Below, in pieces: positions 23,501 to 37,650 of a stretch of DNA of 64,000 nt. Position 1 is the first letter of the stretch; each line of letters starts with the position of its first letter. The notes below the pieces were generated by a model. That model was not told where the DNA came from, did no database searches, and was given only the letters and a program-made list of their open reading frames with translations. The position numbers and the translations under genes were made by a program. The stretch comes from Halisarca cf. caerulea (lineage: Eukaryota; Porifera; Demospongiae; Chondrillida; Halisarcidae), in assembly GCA_963170055.1 (NCBI GenBank), contig CAUJGJ010000087.1:305001-369000 (forward strand). Reading direction: 5' to 3'.

Positions 23501-26500
23501 CCAGTACTTTGGAAAACTCATGTATACTAAATATGAAACCAGGCGGTGCTAGTGCCAGAAATTGGTCTTAGCACCACAATATCCAGCACTACCGAAGTAC
23601 ACCCCCAGCACTTCGGAAAACTCATGTGTATTCAGTGTGAAAACAGGTAGTGCTAGTGCCAAATATTGGTCTTAGCACCACAATATCCAGTACTACCAAA
23701 TTACACCCCCAGCACTTCGGAAAACTCATGTGTACTCAATATGAAACCAGGTGGTGCTAATACCAAATATTGGTCTTAGCACCACAATATCTAGTACTAC
23801 CAGATTACACCCCCAGCACTTCGGAAAACTCATGTGTACTCAATAAGAAACCAGGTGGTGCTAGTACCAAATATTGGTCTTTGCACCACATTATCTAGCT
23901 ATATAGTACTACCAAATTACACCCCCAGCACTTCGGAAAACTCATGTGTATTCAGTGTGAAACTACATGGTACTAGTACCAAATAATGGTTTTAGCACCA
24001 CAATATCCAGTATTACCAAGATGCACCCCTAGCACTTCCGAAAACTCATGTGTATTCAGTGTGAAAACAGGAGGTGCTAGTGCCAAATATTGGTTTTAGC
24101 ACTGCAATATCCACCACTACCGAAGTACACCCCCAGCACTTCGGAAAACTCGTTTATTCAGTGTGAAAACAGGTGGTGTTAGTACCAAATATAGGTTTTA
24201 GCACCACAATATCCAGTACTACCAAATTGCACCCCCAGCACTTCGGAAAACTCATGTGTATTCAGTGTGAAACTACATGGTACTAGTACCAAATTATGGT
24301 TTTAGCACCACAATATCCAGTATTACCAAGTTGCACCCCCAGAACTTCCGAAAACTCATGTGTATTCAGTGTGACAACAGGAGGTGCTAGAGCCAAATAT
24401 TGGTTTTAGCACCACAATATCCAGTACTACCGAAGTACACCCCCAGCACTTCGGTAAACTCAAGTGTACTCAATATGAAAACAGGAGATGCTAGTGCAAA
24501 TATTGGTCTTAGCACCACAATATCCAGTACTACCAAATTGCACCCCCAGCACTTCGGAAAACTCATGTGTACTCAATATGAAACCAGGTGGTGCTAGTAC
24601 CAAATATTGGTCTTAGCACCACAATATCTAGTACTACCAAATTGCACCCCCAGCACTTCGGAAAACTCATGTGTATTCAGTGTGAAACTACATGGTACTA
24701 GTACTAAATAATGGTTTTAGCACCACAATATCCAGTATTACCAAGTTGCACCCCCAGTTCTTCCGAAAACTCATGTGTATTCAGTGTGAAAACAGATGGT
24801 GCTAGCACCAAATATTAGTTTTAGCACCACAATACCCAGTACTACCAAATTCCACCCCCAGCACTTCGGAAAACTCATGTGTACTCAATATGAAACCAGG
24901 TGGTGCTAGTACAAAATATTGGTCTTTGAACCACAATATCTAGTACGACCAAATTACACCCCCAGCACTTCGGAAAACTCATGTGTATTCAGTGTGAAAA
25001 CAGGTGGTGCTCGTACCAAATATTGGTCTTTGCACCACAATATCTAGTACTACCAAATTACACCCCAGCACTTCGGAAAACTCATGTGTATTCAGTGTGA
25101 AACTACATGGTACTAGTACTAAATAATGGTTTTAGCACCACAATATCCAGTAATACCAAGTTGCACCCCCAGCACTTCCGAAAACTCATATGTATTCAGT
25201 GTGAAAACAGGAGGTGCTAGTGCCAAATATTGGTTTTAGCACTGGAATATCCAGCACTACCGAAGTACACCCCCAGCACTTCGGAAAACTCGTGTATTCA
25301 GTGTGAAAACAGGTGGTGCTAGTGCCAAATATTGGTTTTAGCACTGCAATATCCAGCACTACCGAAGTACACCCCCAGCACTTCGGAAAACTCGTTTATT
25401 CAGTGTGAAAACAGGTGGTGTTAGTACCAAATATAGGTTTTAGCACCACAATATCCAGTACTACAGAAGTACACCCCCAGCACTTCGGTAAACTCAAGTG
25501 TACTCAATATGAAAACAGGTGATGCTAGTGCAAATATTGGTCTTAGCACCACAATATCCAGTATTACCAAATTACACCCCCAGCACTTCGGAAAACTCAT
25601 GTGTATTCAGTGTGAAACTAGGTGGTACTGGTACCAAATATTGGTTTTAGCCCAACAATATCCAGCACTACCGAAGTACACAACCAGCACTTCCGAAAAC
25701 TCATGTGTATTCAGTGTGAAAAAATTGGTGCTAGTGCCAAATATTGGTCTTAGCACCACAATATCCAGTAGTACCAAATTACACCCCCAGCACTTCGGAA
25801 AACTCATGTGTATTCAGTGTGAAAACAGGTAGTGCTAGTGCCAAATATTGGTCTTAGCACCACAATATCCAGTACTACCAAATTACACCCCCAGCACTTC
25901 GGAAAACTCATGTGTACTCAATATGAAACCAGGTGGTGCTAGTACCAAATATTGGTCTTAGCACCACAATATCTAGTACTACCAGATTACACCCCCAGCA
26001 CTTCGGAAAAGTCATGTGTATTCAGTGTGAAAACAGATGGTGCTAGTGCCAAATATTGGTTTTAGCACCACAATACCCAGTACTACCAAATTACACCCCC
26101 AGCACTTCGGAAAACTCATGTGTATTCAGTGTGAAAATACATGGTACTAGTACCAAATTATGGTTTTAGCACCACAATATCCAGTATTACCAAGTTGCAC
26201 CCCCAACACTTCGGAAAACTCAAGTGTATTCAGTGTGAAAACAGGTGGTGCTAGTGCCAAATATTGGATTTAGCACCACAATATCCAGTACTACCGAAGA
26301 ACACCCCCAGCACTTCGGTAAACTCAAGTGTACTCAATATGAAAACAGGTGATGCTAGTGCAAATATTGGTCTTCACACCACAATATCCAGTATTACCAA
26401 ATTACACCCCCAGCACTTCGGAAAACTCATGTGTATTCAGTGTTAAACTAGGTGGTACTGGTACCAAATATTGGTTGTAGCACAAAAATATCCAGCACTA

Positions 26501-26650
26501 CCGAAGTACACAACCAGCACTTCCGAAAACTCATGTGTATTCAGTGTGAAAACAGTTGGTGCTAGTGCCAAATATTAGTCTTAGCACCACAATATCCAGT
26601 ACTACCAAATTACACCCCCAGCACTTCGGAAAACTCATGTGTAGTCAGTG

Positions 26651-28522
26651 TGAAAACAGGTGGTGCTAGTGCCAAATATTGGTCTTAGTGCCACAATATC
26701 CAGTACTATCAAATTTCACCCCCAGTACTTTGGAAAACTCATGTGTACTAAATATGAAACCAGGCGGTCTTAGTGCCAAAAATTGGTCTTAGCACCACAA
26801 TATCCAGCACTACCGAAGTACACCCCCAGCACTTCGGAAAACTCATGTGTAGTCAGTGTGAAAACAGGTAGTGCTATAGCCAAATATTGGTCTTAGCACC
26901 ACAATATCCAGTACTACCAAATTCCACCCCCAGCACTTCGGAAAACTCATGTGTAGTCAGTGTGAAAACAGGTGGTGCTAGTACCAAATATTGGTTTAAG
27001 CACCGCAATATCCAGCACTACCAAATTGCAACTCCAGCATTTCGGAAAAGTCATGTGTATTCAGTGTGAAAACAGGTGGTGCTATTACCAAATATTGGTC
27101 TTAGAACCACAATATCCAGTGTTACCAAATTCCACCCCAAGCACTTCGGAAAACTCATGTGTATTCAGTATGAAAACAGGTGGTGCTAGTACCAAATATT
27201 GGTTTTAGCACCGCAATATCCAGTACTACCGAAGTACACCCCCAGCACTTCGGTTAACTCATGTGTACTCAATATTAAAATAGGTGGTGCTAGTGCCAAA
27301 TATTGGTCTTAGCACCACAATATCCAATACTACGAAATTACACCCCCAGCACTTCGGAAAAATCATGTGTATTCAGTGTGAAAACAGGTTGTGCTAGCGC
27401 CAAATATTGGATTTAGCACTACAATATACAGCACTAGCGAAGTACACCCCCAGCACTTCAGAAAACTCATGTGTGCTCAATATGAAACCAGGTGGTGCTA
27501 GTGCCAAAGATTGGTCTTAACACCACAATATCCAGTACTACCAAATTAAACCCCCAGCACTTCGGAAAACTCATGTGTATGCAGTGTGAAAACAGGTGGT
27601 GCTACTGCCAAATATTGGTCTTAGTGCCACAATATCCAGTACTATCAAATTTCACCCCCAGTACTTTGGAAAACTCATGTGTACTAAATATGAAACCAGG
27701 CGGTCTTAGTGCCAAAAATTGGTCTTAGCACCACAATATCCAGCACTACCGAAGTACACCCCCAGCACTTCGGAAAACTCATGTGTAGTCAGTGTGAAAA
27801 CAGGTAGTGCTATAGCCAAATATTGGTCTTAGCACCACAATATCCAGTACTACCAAATTACACCCCCAGCACTTCGGAAAACTCATGTGTAGTCAGTGTG
27901 AAAACAGGTGGTGCTAGTACCAAATATTGGTTTAAGCACCGCAATATCCAGCACTACCAAATTGCAACTCCAGCACTTCGGAAAAGTCATGTGTATTCAG
28001 TGTGAAAACAGGTGGTGCTATTACCAAATATTGGTCTTAAAACCACAATATCCAGTGTTACCAAATTCCACCCCAAGCACTTCGGAAAACTCATGTGTAT
28101 TCAGTATGAAAACAGGTGGTGCTAGTACCAAATATTGGTTTTAGCACTGCAATATCCAGTACTACCGAAGTACACCCCCAGCACTTCGGTTAACTCATGT
28201 GTACTCAATATTAAAACAGGTGGTGCTAGTGCCAAATATTGGTCTTAGCACCACAATATCCAATACTACCAAATTACACCCCCAGCACTTCGGAAAAATC
28301 ATGTGTATTCAGTGTGAAAACAGGTTGTGCTAGCGCCAAATATTGGATTTAGCACTACAATATACAGCACTAGCGAAGTACACCCCCAGCACTTCAGAAA
28401 ACTCATGTGTGCTCAATATGAAACCAGGTGGTGCTAGTGCCAAAGATTGGTCTTAACACCACAATATCCAGTACTACCAAATTAAACCCCCAGCACTTCG
28501 GAAAACTCATGTGTATGCAGTG
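26651..28522. repeat. 936-bp duplication inside HOR copy 3
   Basis: Counterpart of the nine-monomer duplication in copies 1 and 2; halves 26,651-27,586 and 27,587-28,522. The second half has the private change GCTACTGCC near 27,601. Confidence 0.9.
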
Positions 28523-29375
28523 TGAAAACAGGTGGTGCTAGTACCAAATATTGGTTTTAGCACCACAATATCCAGTACTACCAAATTACACCCCCAGCAC
28601 TTCGGAAAACTCATGTGTACTTAATACGAAACCAGGTGGTGCTAGTCCCAAATATTGGTCTTAGCACCAAAATATCTAGTACTACCAGATTACACCCCCA
28701 GCACTTCGGAAAAGTCATGTGTATTCAGTGTGAAAAAAGATGGTGCTAGTACCAAATATTGGTTTTAGCACCACAATATCCAGTACTACCAAATTACACC
28801 CCCAGCACTTCGGAAAACTCATGTGTACTCAATATGAAACCAGGTGGTGCTAGTACCAAATATTGGTCTTTGCACCACAATATCTAGTACTACCAAATTA
28901 TACCCCCTGCACTTCGGAAAAGTCATGTGTATTCAGTGTGAAACTACATGGTACTAGTACCAAATAATGGTTTTAGCACCACAATATCCAGTATTACCAA
29001 GTTGCACCCCCAGCACTTCCGAAACTCATGTGTATTCAGTGTGAAAACAGGAGGTGCTAGTGCCAAATATTGGTTTTAGCACTGCAATATCCAGTACTAC
29101 CGAAGTACACCCCCAGCACTTCGGAGAACTCGTGTATTCAGTGTGAAAACAGGTGGTGTTAGTACCAAATATAGGTTTTAGCACCACAATATCCAGTACT
29201 ACCGAAGTACACCCCCAGCACTTCGGTAAACTCAAGTGTACTCAATATGAAAACAGGTGATGTTAGTGCTAATATTGGTCTTAACACCACAATATCCAGT
29301 ATTACCAAATTACACCCCCAGCACTTCGGAAAACTCATGTGTATTCAGTGTGAAACTAGGTGGTACTGGTACCAA

Positions 29376-30207
29376 ATATTGGTTTTAGCACAACAATATC
29401 CAGCACTACCAAAGTACACAACCAGCACTTCCGAAAACTCATGTGTAGTCAGTGTGAAAACAGGTGGTGCAAGTGCCAAATATTGGTCTTAGTGCCACAA
29501 TATCCAGTACTATCAAATTACACCCCCAGTACTTTGGAAAACACATGTGTATTCAGTGTGAAAACAGGTGGTGCTAGTACCAAATATTGGTTTTCGCACC
29601 ACAATATCCAGCACTACCGAAGTACACCCCCAGCACTTCGGTTAACTCATGTGTACTCAATATGAAAACAGGTGGTGCTAGTGCCAAATATTGGTCTTAG
29701 CACCACAATATCCATTACTACCAAATTACACCCCCAGCACTTCGGAAAACTCATGTGTATTCAGTGTGAAAACAGGTGGTGCTAGTGCCAAATATTGGTT
29801 TTAGCACTGCAATATCCAGCACTACCAAAGTACACAACCAGCACTTCCGAAAACTCATGTGTAGTCAGTGTGAAAACAGGTGGTGCAAGTGCCAAATATT
29901 GGTCTTAGTGCCACAATATCCAGTACTATCAAATTACACCCCCAGTACTTTGGAAAACACATGTGTATTCAGTGTGAAAACAGGTGGTGCTAGTACCAAA
30001 TATTGGTTTTCGCACCACAATATCCAGCACTACCGAAGTACACCCCCAGCACTTCGGTTAACTCATGTGTACTCAATATGAAAACAGGTGGTGCTAGTGC
30101 CAAATATTGGTCTTAGCACCACAATATCCATTACTACCAAATTACACCCCCAGCACTTCGGAAAACTCATGTGTATTCAGTGTGAAAACAGGTGGTGCTA
30201 GTACCAA
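29376..30207. repeat. 416-bp duplication inside HOR copy 3
   Basis: Counterpart of the four-monomer duplication in the other HOR copies, with both halves intact. Confidence 0.88.
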
Positions 30208-32639
30208 ATATTGGTTTTAGCACCGCAGTATCCAGCACTACCGAAGTACACCCCCAGCACTTCGGTTAACTCATGTGTACTCAATATGAAAACAGGTGGT
30301 GCTAGTGCCAAATATTGGTCTTAGCACCACAATATCCAATACTACCAAGTTAAACCCCCAGCACTTCGGAAAACTCATGTGTATTCAGTGTGAAAACAGG
30401 TTGTGCTAGCGCCAAATATTGGATTTAGCACCACAATATACAGCACTAACGAAGTACACTCCCAGCACTTCAGAAAACTCATGTGTGCTCAATATGAAAC
30501 CAGGTGGTGCTAGTGCCAAAGATTGGTCTTAACACCACAATATCCAGTACTACCAAATTACACCCCCAGCACTTCGGAAAACTCATGTGTATGCAGTGTG
30601 AAAACAGGTGGTGCTAGTACCAAATATTGGTTTTAGCACCACAATATCCAGTACTACCAAATTACACCCCCAACACTTCGGAAAACTCATGTGTACTTAA
30701 TACGAAACCAGGTGGTGCTAGTCCCAAATATTGGTCTTAGCACCACAATATCTAGTACTACCAGATTACACCCCCAGCACTTCGGAAAAGTCATGTGTAT
30801 TCAGTGTGAAAACAGATGGTGCTAGTACCAAATATTGGTCTTTGCACCACAATATCTAGTACTACCAAATTATACCCCCAGCACTTCGGAAAACTCATGT
30901 GTATTCAGTGTGAAACTACATGGTACTAGTACCAAATAATGGTTTTAGCACCACAATATCCAGTATTACCAAGTTGCACCCCCAGTTCTTCCGAAAACTC
31001 ATGTGCATTCAGTGTGAAAACAGGAGGTGCTAGTGCCAAATATTGGTTTTAGCACTGCAATATCCAGCACTACCGAAGTACACCCCCAGCACTTCGGAAA
31101 ACTCGTGTATTCAGTGTGAAAACAGGTGGTGCTAGTACCAAATATTGGTTTTAGCACCGCAATATCCAGCTCTACCGAAGTACACCCCCAGCACTTCGGT
31201 TAACTCATGTGTATTCAGTGTGAAAACAGGTGGTGCTAGTGCCAAATATTGGTCTTAGCACCACAATATCCAGTACTACCAAATTACACCCCCAGCACTT
31301 CAGAAAACTCGTGTATTCAGTGTGAAAACAGGTGGTGCTAATACAAAATATTGGTCTTAGAACCACGATATACAGTATTACCAAATTCCACCCCAAGCAC
31401 TTCGGAAAACTCATGTGTATGCAGTGTGAAAACAGGTGGTGCTAGTACCAAATATTGGTTTTAGCACCACAATACCCAGTACTACCAAATTACACCCCCA
31501 GCACTTCGGAAAACTCATGTGTACTCAATATGAAACCAGGTGGTGCTAGTACCATATAATGGTTTTAGCACCACAATATCCAGTATTACCAAGTTGCACC
31601 CCCAGCACTTCGGAAAACTCATGTGTATTCAGTGTGAAAACAGTTGGTGCTAGTGCCAAATATTGGTTTTAGCACTGCAATATCCAGCACTACCGAAGTA
31701 CACCCCCAGCACTTCGGAAAACTCGTGTATTCAGTGTGAAAACAGGTGGTGCTAGTACCAAATATAGGTTTTAGCACCACAATATCCAGTACTACCGAAG
31801 TAAACCCCCAGCACTTCGGTAAACTCAAGTGTACTCAATATGAAAACAGGTGATGCTAGTGCAAATATTGGTCTTAGCACCACAATATCCAGTACTACCA
31901 AATTATACCCTCAGCGCTTCGGAAAACTCATGTGTATTCAGTGTGAAAAAAGGAGGTGCTAGTGCCAAATATTGGTTTTAGCACTGCAATATCCAGCACT
32001 ACCGAAGTACACCCCCAGCACTTCGGAAAACTCGTGTATTTAGTGTGAAAACAGGTGGTGCTAGTACCAAATATAGGATTTAGCACCACAATATACAGCA
32101 CTAACGAAGTACATCCCCAGCACTTCAGAAAACTCATGTGTGCTCAATATGAAACCAGGTGGTGCTAGTGCCAAAGATTGGTCTTAACACCACAATATCC
32201 AGTACTACCAAATTAAACCCCCAGCACTTCGGAAAACTCATGTGTATGCAGTGTGAAAACAGGTGGTGCTAGTACCAAATATTGGTTTTAGCACCACAAT
32301 ATCCAGTACTACCAAATTACACCCCCAACACTTCGGAAAACTCATGTGTACTTAATACGAAACCAGGTGGTGCTAGTCCCAAATATTGGTCTAAGCACCA
32401 CAATATCTAGTACTACCAGATTACACCCCCAGCACTTCGGAAAAGTCATGCGTATTCAGTGTGAAAATAGATGGTGCTAGTACCAAATATTGGTTTTAGC
32501 ACCACAATACCCAGTACTACCGAAGTACACCCCCAGCACTTCGGAAAACTCATGTGTACTCAATATGAAACCAGGTGGTGCTAGTACCAAATATTGGTCT
32601 TTGCACCACAATATCTAGTACTACCAAATTATACCCTCA

Positions 32640-35600
32640 GCACTTCGGAAAACTCATGTGTATTCAGTGTGAAACTACATGATACTAGTACCAAATAATG
32701 GTTTTAGCACCACAATATCCAGTATTACCAAGTTGCACCCCCAGCACTTCCGAAAACTCATGTGTATTCAGTGTGAAAACAGGAGGTGCTAGTGCCAAAT
32801 ATTGGTTTTAGCAATGCAATATCCAGCACTACCGAAGTACACCCCCAGCACTTCGGAAAACTCGTGTATTCAGTGTAAAAACAGGTGGTGCTAGTACCAA
32901 ATATTGGTCTTAGAACCACAATATCCAGTATTACCAAATTCCACCCCCAGCACTTCGGAAAACTCATGTGTATTCAGTGTGAAAACAGTTGGTGCTAGTG
33001 CCAAATATTGGTCTTAGCACCACAAAATCCAGTACTACCAAATTCCACCCCCAGCACTTCGGTAAACTCATGTGTATTCAGTGTGAAAACAGTTGGTGCT
33101 AGTGCCAAATATTGGTCTTAGCACCACAAAATCCAGTACTACCAAATTCCACCCCCAGCACTTCGGAAAACTCATGTGTATTCAGTGTGAAAACAGTTGG
33201 TGCTAGTGCCAAATATTGGTCTTAGCACCACAAAATCCAGTACTACCAAATTACACCCCCAGCACTTCGGAAAACTCATGTGTAATCAGTGTGAAAAAAG
33301 GTGGTGCTAGTGCCAAATATTGGTCTTAGTGCCACAATATCCAGTACTATCAAATTACACCCCCAGTACTTTGGAAAACTCATGTGTACTAAATATGAAA
33401 CCAGGCGGTGCTAGTGCCAGAAATTGGTCTTAGCACCACAATATCCAGCACTACCGAAGTACACCCCCAGCACTTCGGAAAACTCATGTGTATTCAGTGT
33501 GAAAACAGGTGGTGCTATTACCAAATATTGGTCTTAGAATCACAATATCCAGTATTACCAAATTCCACCCCCAGCACTTCGGAAAACTCATGTGTATTCA
33601 GTGTGAAAATAGGTGGTGCTAGTACCAAATATTGGTTTTAGCACCGCAATATCCAGCACTACCGAAGTACATCCCCAGCACTTCGGTTAACTCATGTGTA
33701 AACAATATGAAAACAGGTGGTGCTAGTGCCAAATATTGGTCTTAGCCCCACAATATCCAGTACTACCAAATTACACCCCCAGCACTTTGGAAAACTCATG
33801 TGTATTCAGTGTGAAAACAGGTGGTGCTAGCGCCAAATATTGGATTTAGCACCACAATATACAGCACTAACGAAGTACACCCCCAGCACTTCAGAAAACT
33901 CATGTGTGCTCAATATCAAACCAGGTGGTGCTGGTGCCAAAGGTTGGTCTTAACATCACAATATCCAGTACTACCAAATTAAACCCCCAGCACTTCGGAA
34001 AACTCATGTGTATTCAGTGTGATAACAGGTGGTACCAGTACCATTTATTGGTTTTAGCACCACAATATCCAGCACTTCAGAAAACTCATGTGTATGCAGT
34101 GTAAAAACAGGTGGTGCTAGTACCAAATATTGGTTTTAGCACCACAATATCCAGCACTACCAAATTACACCCCCAGCACTTCGGAAAACTCATGTGTACT
34201 CAATACGAAACCAGGTGGTGCTAGTACCAAATATTGGTCTTAGCACCACAATATCTAGTACTACCAGATTACACCCCCAGCACTTCGGAAAACTCATGTG
34301 TATTCAGTGTGAAAACAGATGGTGCTAGTACCAAATATTGGTTTTAGCACCATAATACCCAGTAATACCAAATTACACCCCCAGCACTTCGGAAAACTCA
34401 TGTGTACTCAATATGAAACCAGGTGGTGCTAGTACCAAATATTGGTCTTTGCACCACAATATCCAGTAATACCAAATTACACCTCCAGCACTTCGGAAAA
34501 CTCGTGTATTCAGTGTGAAAAAAGGTGGTGCTAATACCAAATATTGGTTTTAGCACCACAATATCCAGCACTACCAAATTAAAACTCCAGCACTTCGGAA
34601 AACTCATGTGTATTCAGTATGAAAACAGGTGGTGCTATTACCAAATATTGGTCTTAGAACCACAATATCCAGTATTACCAAATTCCACCCCCAGCACTTC
34701 GGAAAACTCATGTGTATTCAGTGTGAAAACAGGTGGTGCTAGTACCAAATATAGGTTTTAGCACCACAATATCCAGTACTACCGAAGTACACCCCCAGCA
34801 CTTCGGAAAACTCATGTGTACTCAATATGAAACCAGGTGGTGCTAGTACCAAATATTGGTCTTTGCACCACAATATCTAGTACTACCAAATTATACCCTC
34901 AGCACTTCGGAAAACTCATGTGTATTTAGTGTGAAACTACATGATACTAGTACCAAATATTGGTTTTAGCACCACAATATCCAGTATTACCAAGTTGCAC
35001 CCCCAGCACTTCCGAAAACTCATGTGTATTCAGTGTGAAAACAGGAGGTGCTAGTGCCAAATATTGGTTTTAGCACTGCAATATCCAGCACTACCGAAGT
35101 ACACCCCCAGCACTTCGGAAAACTCGTGTATTCAGTGTAAAAACAGGTGGTGCTAGTACCAAATTTTGGTCTTAGAACCACAATATCCAGTATTACCAAA
35201 TTCCACACCCAGCACTTCGGAAAACTCATGTGTATTCAGTGTGAAAACAGTTGGTGCTAGTGCCAAATATTGGTTTTAGCACTGCAATATCCAGCACTAC
35301 CGAAGTACACCCCCAGCACTTCGGAAAACTCGTGTATTCAGTGTGAAAACAGGTGGTGCTAGTTCCAAATATAGGTTTTAGCACCACAATATCCAGTACT
35401 ACCGAAGTACACCCCCAGCACTTCGGTAAACTCAAGTGTACTCAATATGAAAACAGGTGATGCTAGTGCAAATATTGGTCTTAGCACCACAATATCCAGT
35501 ACTACCAAAATATACCCTCAGCGCTTCGGAAAACTCATGTGTATTCACTATGAAACTACATGGTACTAGTACCAAATAATGGTTTTAGCACCACCATATC

Positions 35601-37650
35601 CAGTATTACCAAGTTGCACCCCCAGCACTTCTGAAAACTCATGTGTATTCAGTGTGAAAACAGGAGGTGCTAGTGCCAAATATTGGTTTTAGCACTGCAA
35701 TATCCAGCACTACCGAAGTACACCCCCAGCACTTCGGAAAACTCGTGTATTCAGTGTGAAAACAGGTGGTGCTAGTACCAAATATTGGTCTTAGAACCAC
35801 AATATCCAGTATTACCAAATTCTACCCCCAGCACTTCGGAAAACTCATGTGTATTCAGTGTGAAAACAGTTGGTGCTAGTGCCAAATATTGGTCTTAGCA
35901 CCACAAAATCCAGTACTACCAAATTCCACCCCCAGCACTTCGGAAAACTCATGTGTATTCAGTGTGAAAACAGTTGGTGCTAGTGCCAAATATTGGTCTT
36001 AGCACCACAAAATCCAGTACTACCAAATTACATCCCCAGCACTTCGGAAAACTCATGTGTAATCAGTGTGAAAACAGGTGGTGCTAGTGCCAAATATTGG
36101 TCTTAGTGCCACAATATCCAGTACTATCAAATTACACCCCCAGTACTTTGGAAAACTCATGTGTACTAAATATGAAACCAGGCGGTGCTAGTGCCAGAAA
36201 TTGGTCTTAGCACCACAATATCCAGCACTACCGAAGTACACCCCCAGCACTTCGGAAAACTCATGTGTAGTCAGTGTGAAAACAGGTGGTGCTAGTGCCA
36301 AATATTGGTCTTAGCACCACAATATCCAGTATTACCAAATTCCACCCCCAGCACTTCGGAAAACTCATGTGTATTCAGTGTGAAAACAGGTGGTGCTATT
36401 ACCAAATATTGGTCTTAGAATCACAATATCCAGTATTACCAAATTCCACCCCCAGCACTTCGGAAAACTCATGTGTATTCAGTGTGAAGATAGGTGGTGC
36501 TAGTACCAAATATTGGTTTTAGCACCGCAATATCCAGCACTAACGAAGTACATCCCCAGCACTTCGGTTAACTCATGTGTAAACAATATGAAAACAGGTG
36601 GTGCTAGTGCCAAATATTGGTCTTAGCACCACAATATCCAGTACTACCAAATTACACCCCCAGGACTTTGGAAAACTCATGTGTATTCAGTGTGAAAACA
36701 GGTGGTGCTAGCGCCAAATATTGGATTTAGCACCACAATATACAGCACTAACGAAGTACACCCCCAGCACTTCAGAAAACTCATGTGTGCTCAATATCAA
36801 ACCAGGTAGTGCTGGTGCCAAAGGTTGGTCTTAACACCACAATATCCAGTACTACCAAATTAAACCCCCAGCACTTCGGAAAACTCATGTGTATTCAGTG
36901 TGAAAACAGGTGGTACCAGTACCATTTATTGGTTTTAGCACCACAATATCCAGCACTTCAGAAAACTCATGTGTATGCAGTGTAAAAACAGGTGGTGCTA
37001 GTACCAAATATTGGTTTTAGCACCACAATATCCAGTACTACCAAATTACACCCCCAGCACTTCGGAAAACTCATGTGTACTCAATACGAAACCAGGTGGT
37101 GCTAGTACCAAATATTGGTCTTAGCACCACAATATCTAGTACTACCAGATTACACCCCCAGCACTTCGGAAAAGTCATGTGTATTCAGTGTGAAAACAGA
37201 TGGTGCTAGTACCAAATATTGGTTTTAGCACCATAATACCCAGTAATACCAAATTACACCCCCAGCACTTCGGAAAACTCATGTGTACTCAATATGAAAC
37301 CAGGTGGTGCTAGTACCAAATATTGGTCTTTGCACCACAATATCCAGTAATACCAAATTACACCTCCAGCACTTCGGAAAACTCGTGTATTCAGTGTGAA
37401 AAAAGGTGGTGCTAATACCAAATATTGGTTTTAGCACCACAATATCCAGCACTACCAAATTAAAACTCCAGCACTTCGGAAAACTCATGTGTATTCAGTA
37501 TGAAAACAGGTGGTGCTATTACCAAATATTGGTCTTAGAACCACAATATCCAGTATTACCAAATTCCACCCCCAGCACTTCGGAAAACTCATGTGTATTC
37601 AGTGTGAAAACAGGTGGTGCTAGTACCAAATATAGGTTTTAGCACCGCAA
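32640..37650. repeat. Duplication at 2,881-bp offset
   Basis: Bases about 32,640-34,765 match about 35,521-37,646. Anchors at equal offset are 32,760 and 35,641, 33,904 and 36,785, and 34,398 and 37,279. Inside, the right copy has two ACCACAAAATCC monomers where the left has three, but it has an extra monomer near 36,280. One loss and one gain thus leave the offset unchanged. Confidence 0.82.

Larger units (their letters stand above)
21186..30798. repeat. 9,613-bp higher-order repeat, copy 3 (one monomer short)
   Basis: This copy matches copy 2 at an offset of 9,717 bp until about 23.82 kb and at 9,613 bp afterwards, because one 104-bp monomer is missing. Private bases include C at 24,375 and A at 24,391 (A and T in copy 1 at 5,045 and 5,061), C at 27,605, T at 28,779 and A at 30,353. 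Similarity to the HOR stops just after 30,799, where TCAGTGTGAAAAC replaces the expected TCAATATGAAACC. Confidence 0.92.

Noticed and set aside
1752..30798. Three HOR copies as a pure assembly artefact
   Set aside because: The copies carry private substitutions and copy 3 lacks one monomer, which is not expected from copying one contig. I cannot fully exclude artefact without reads.
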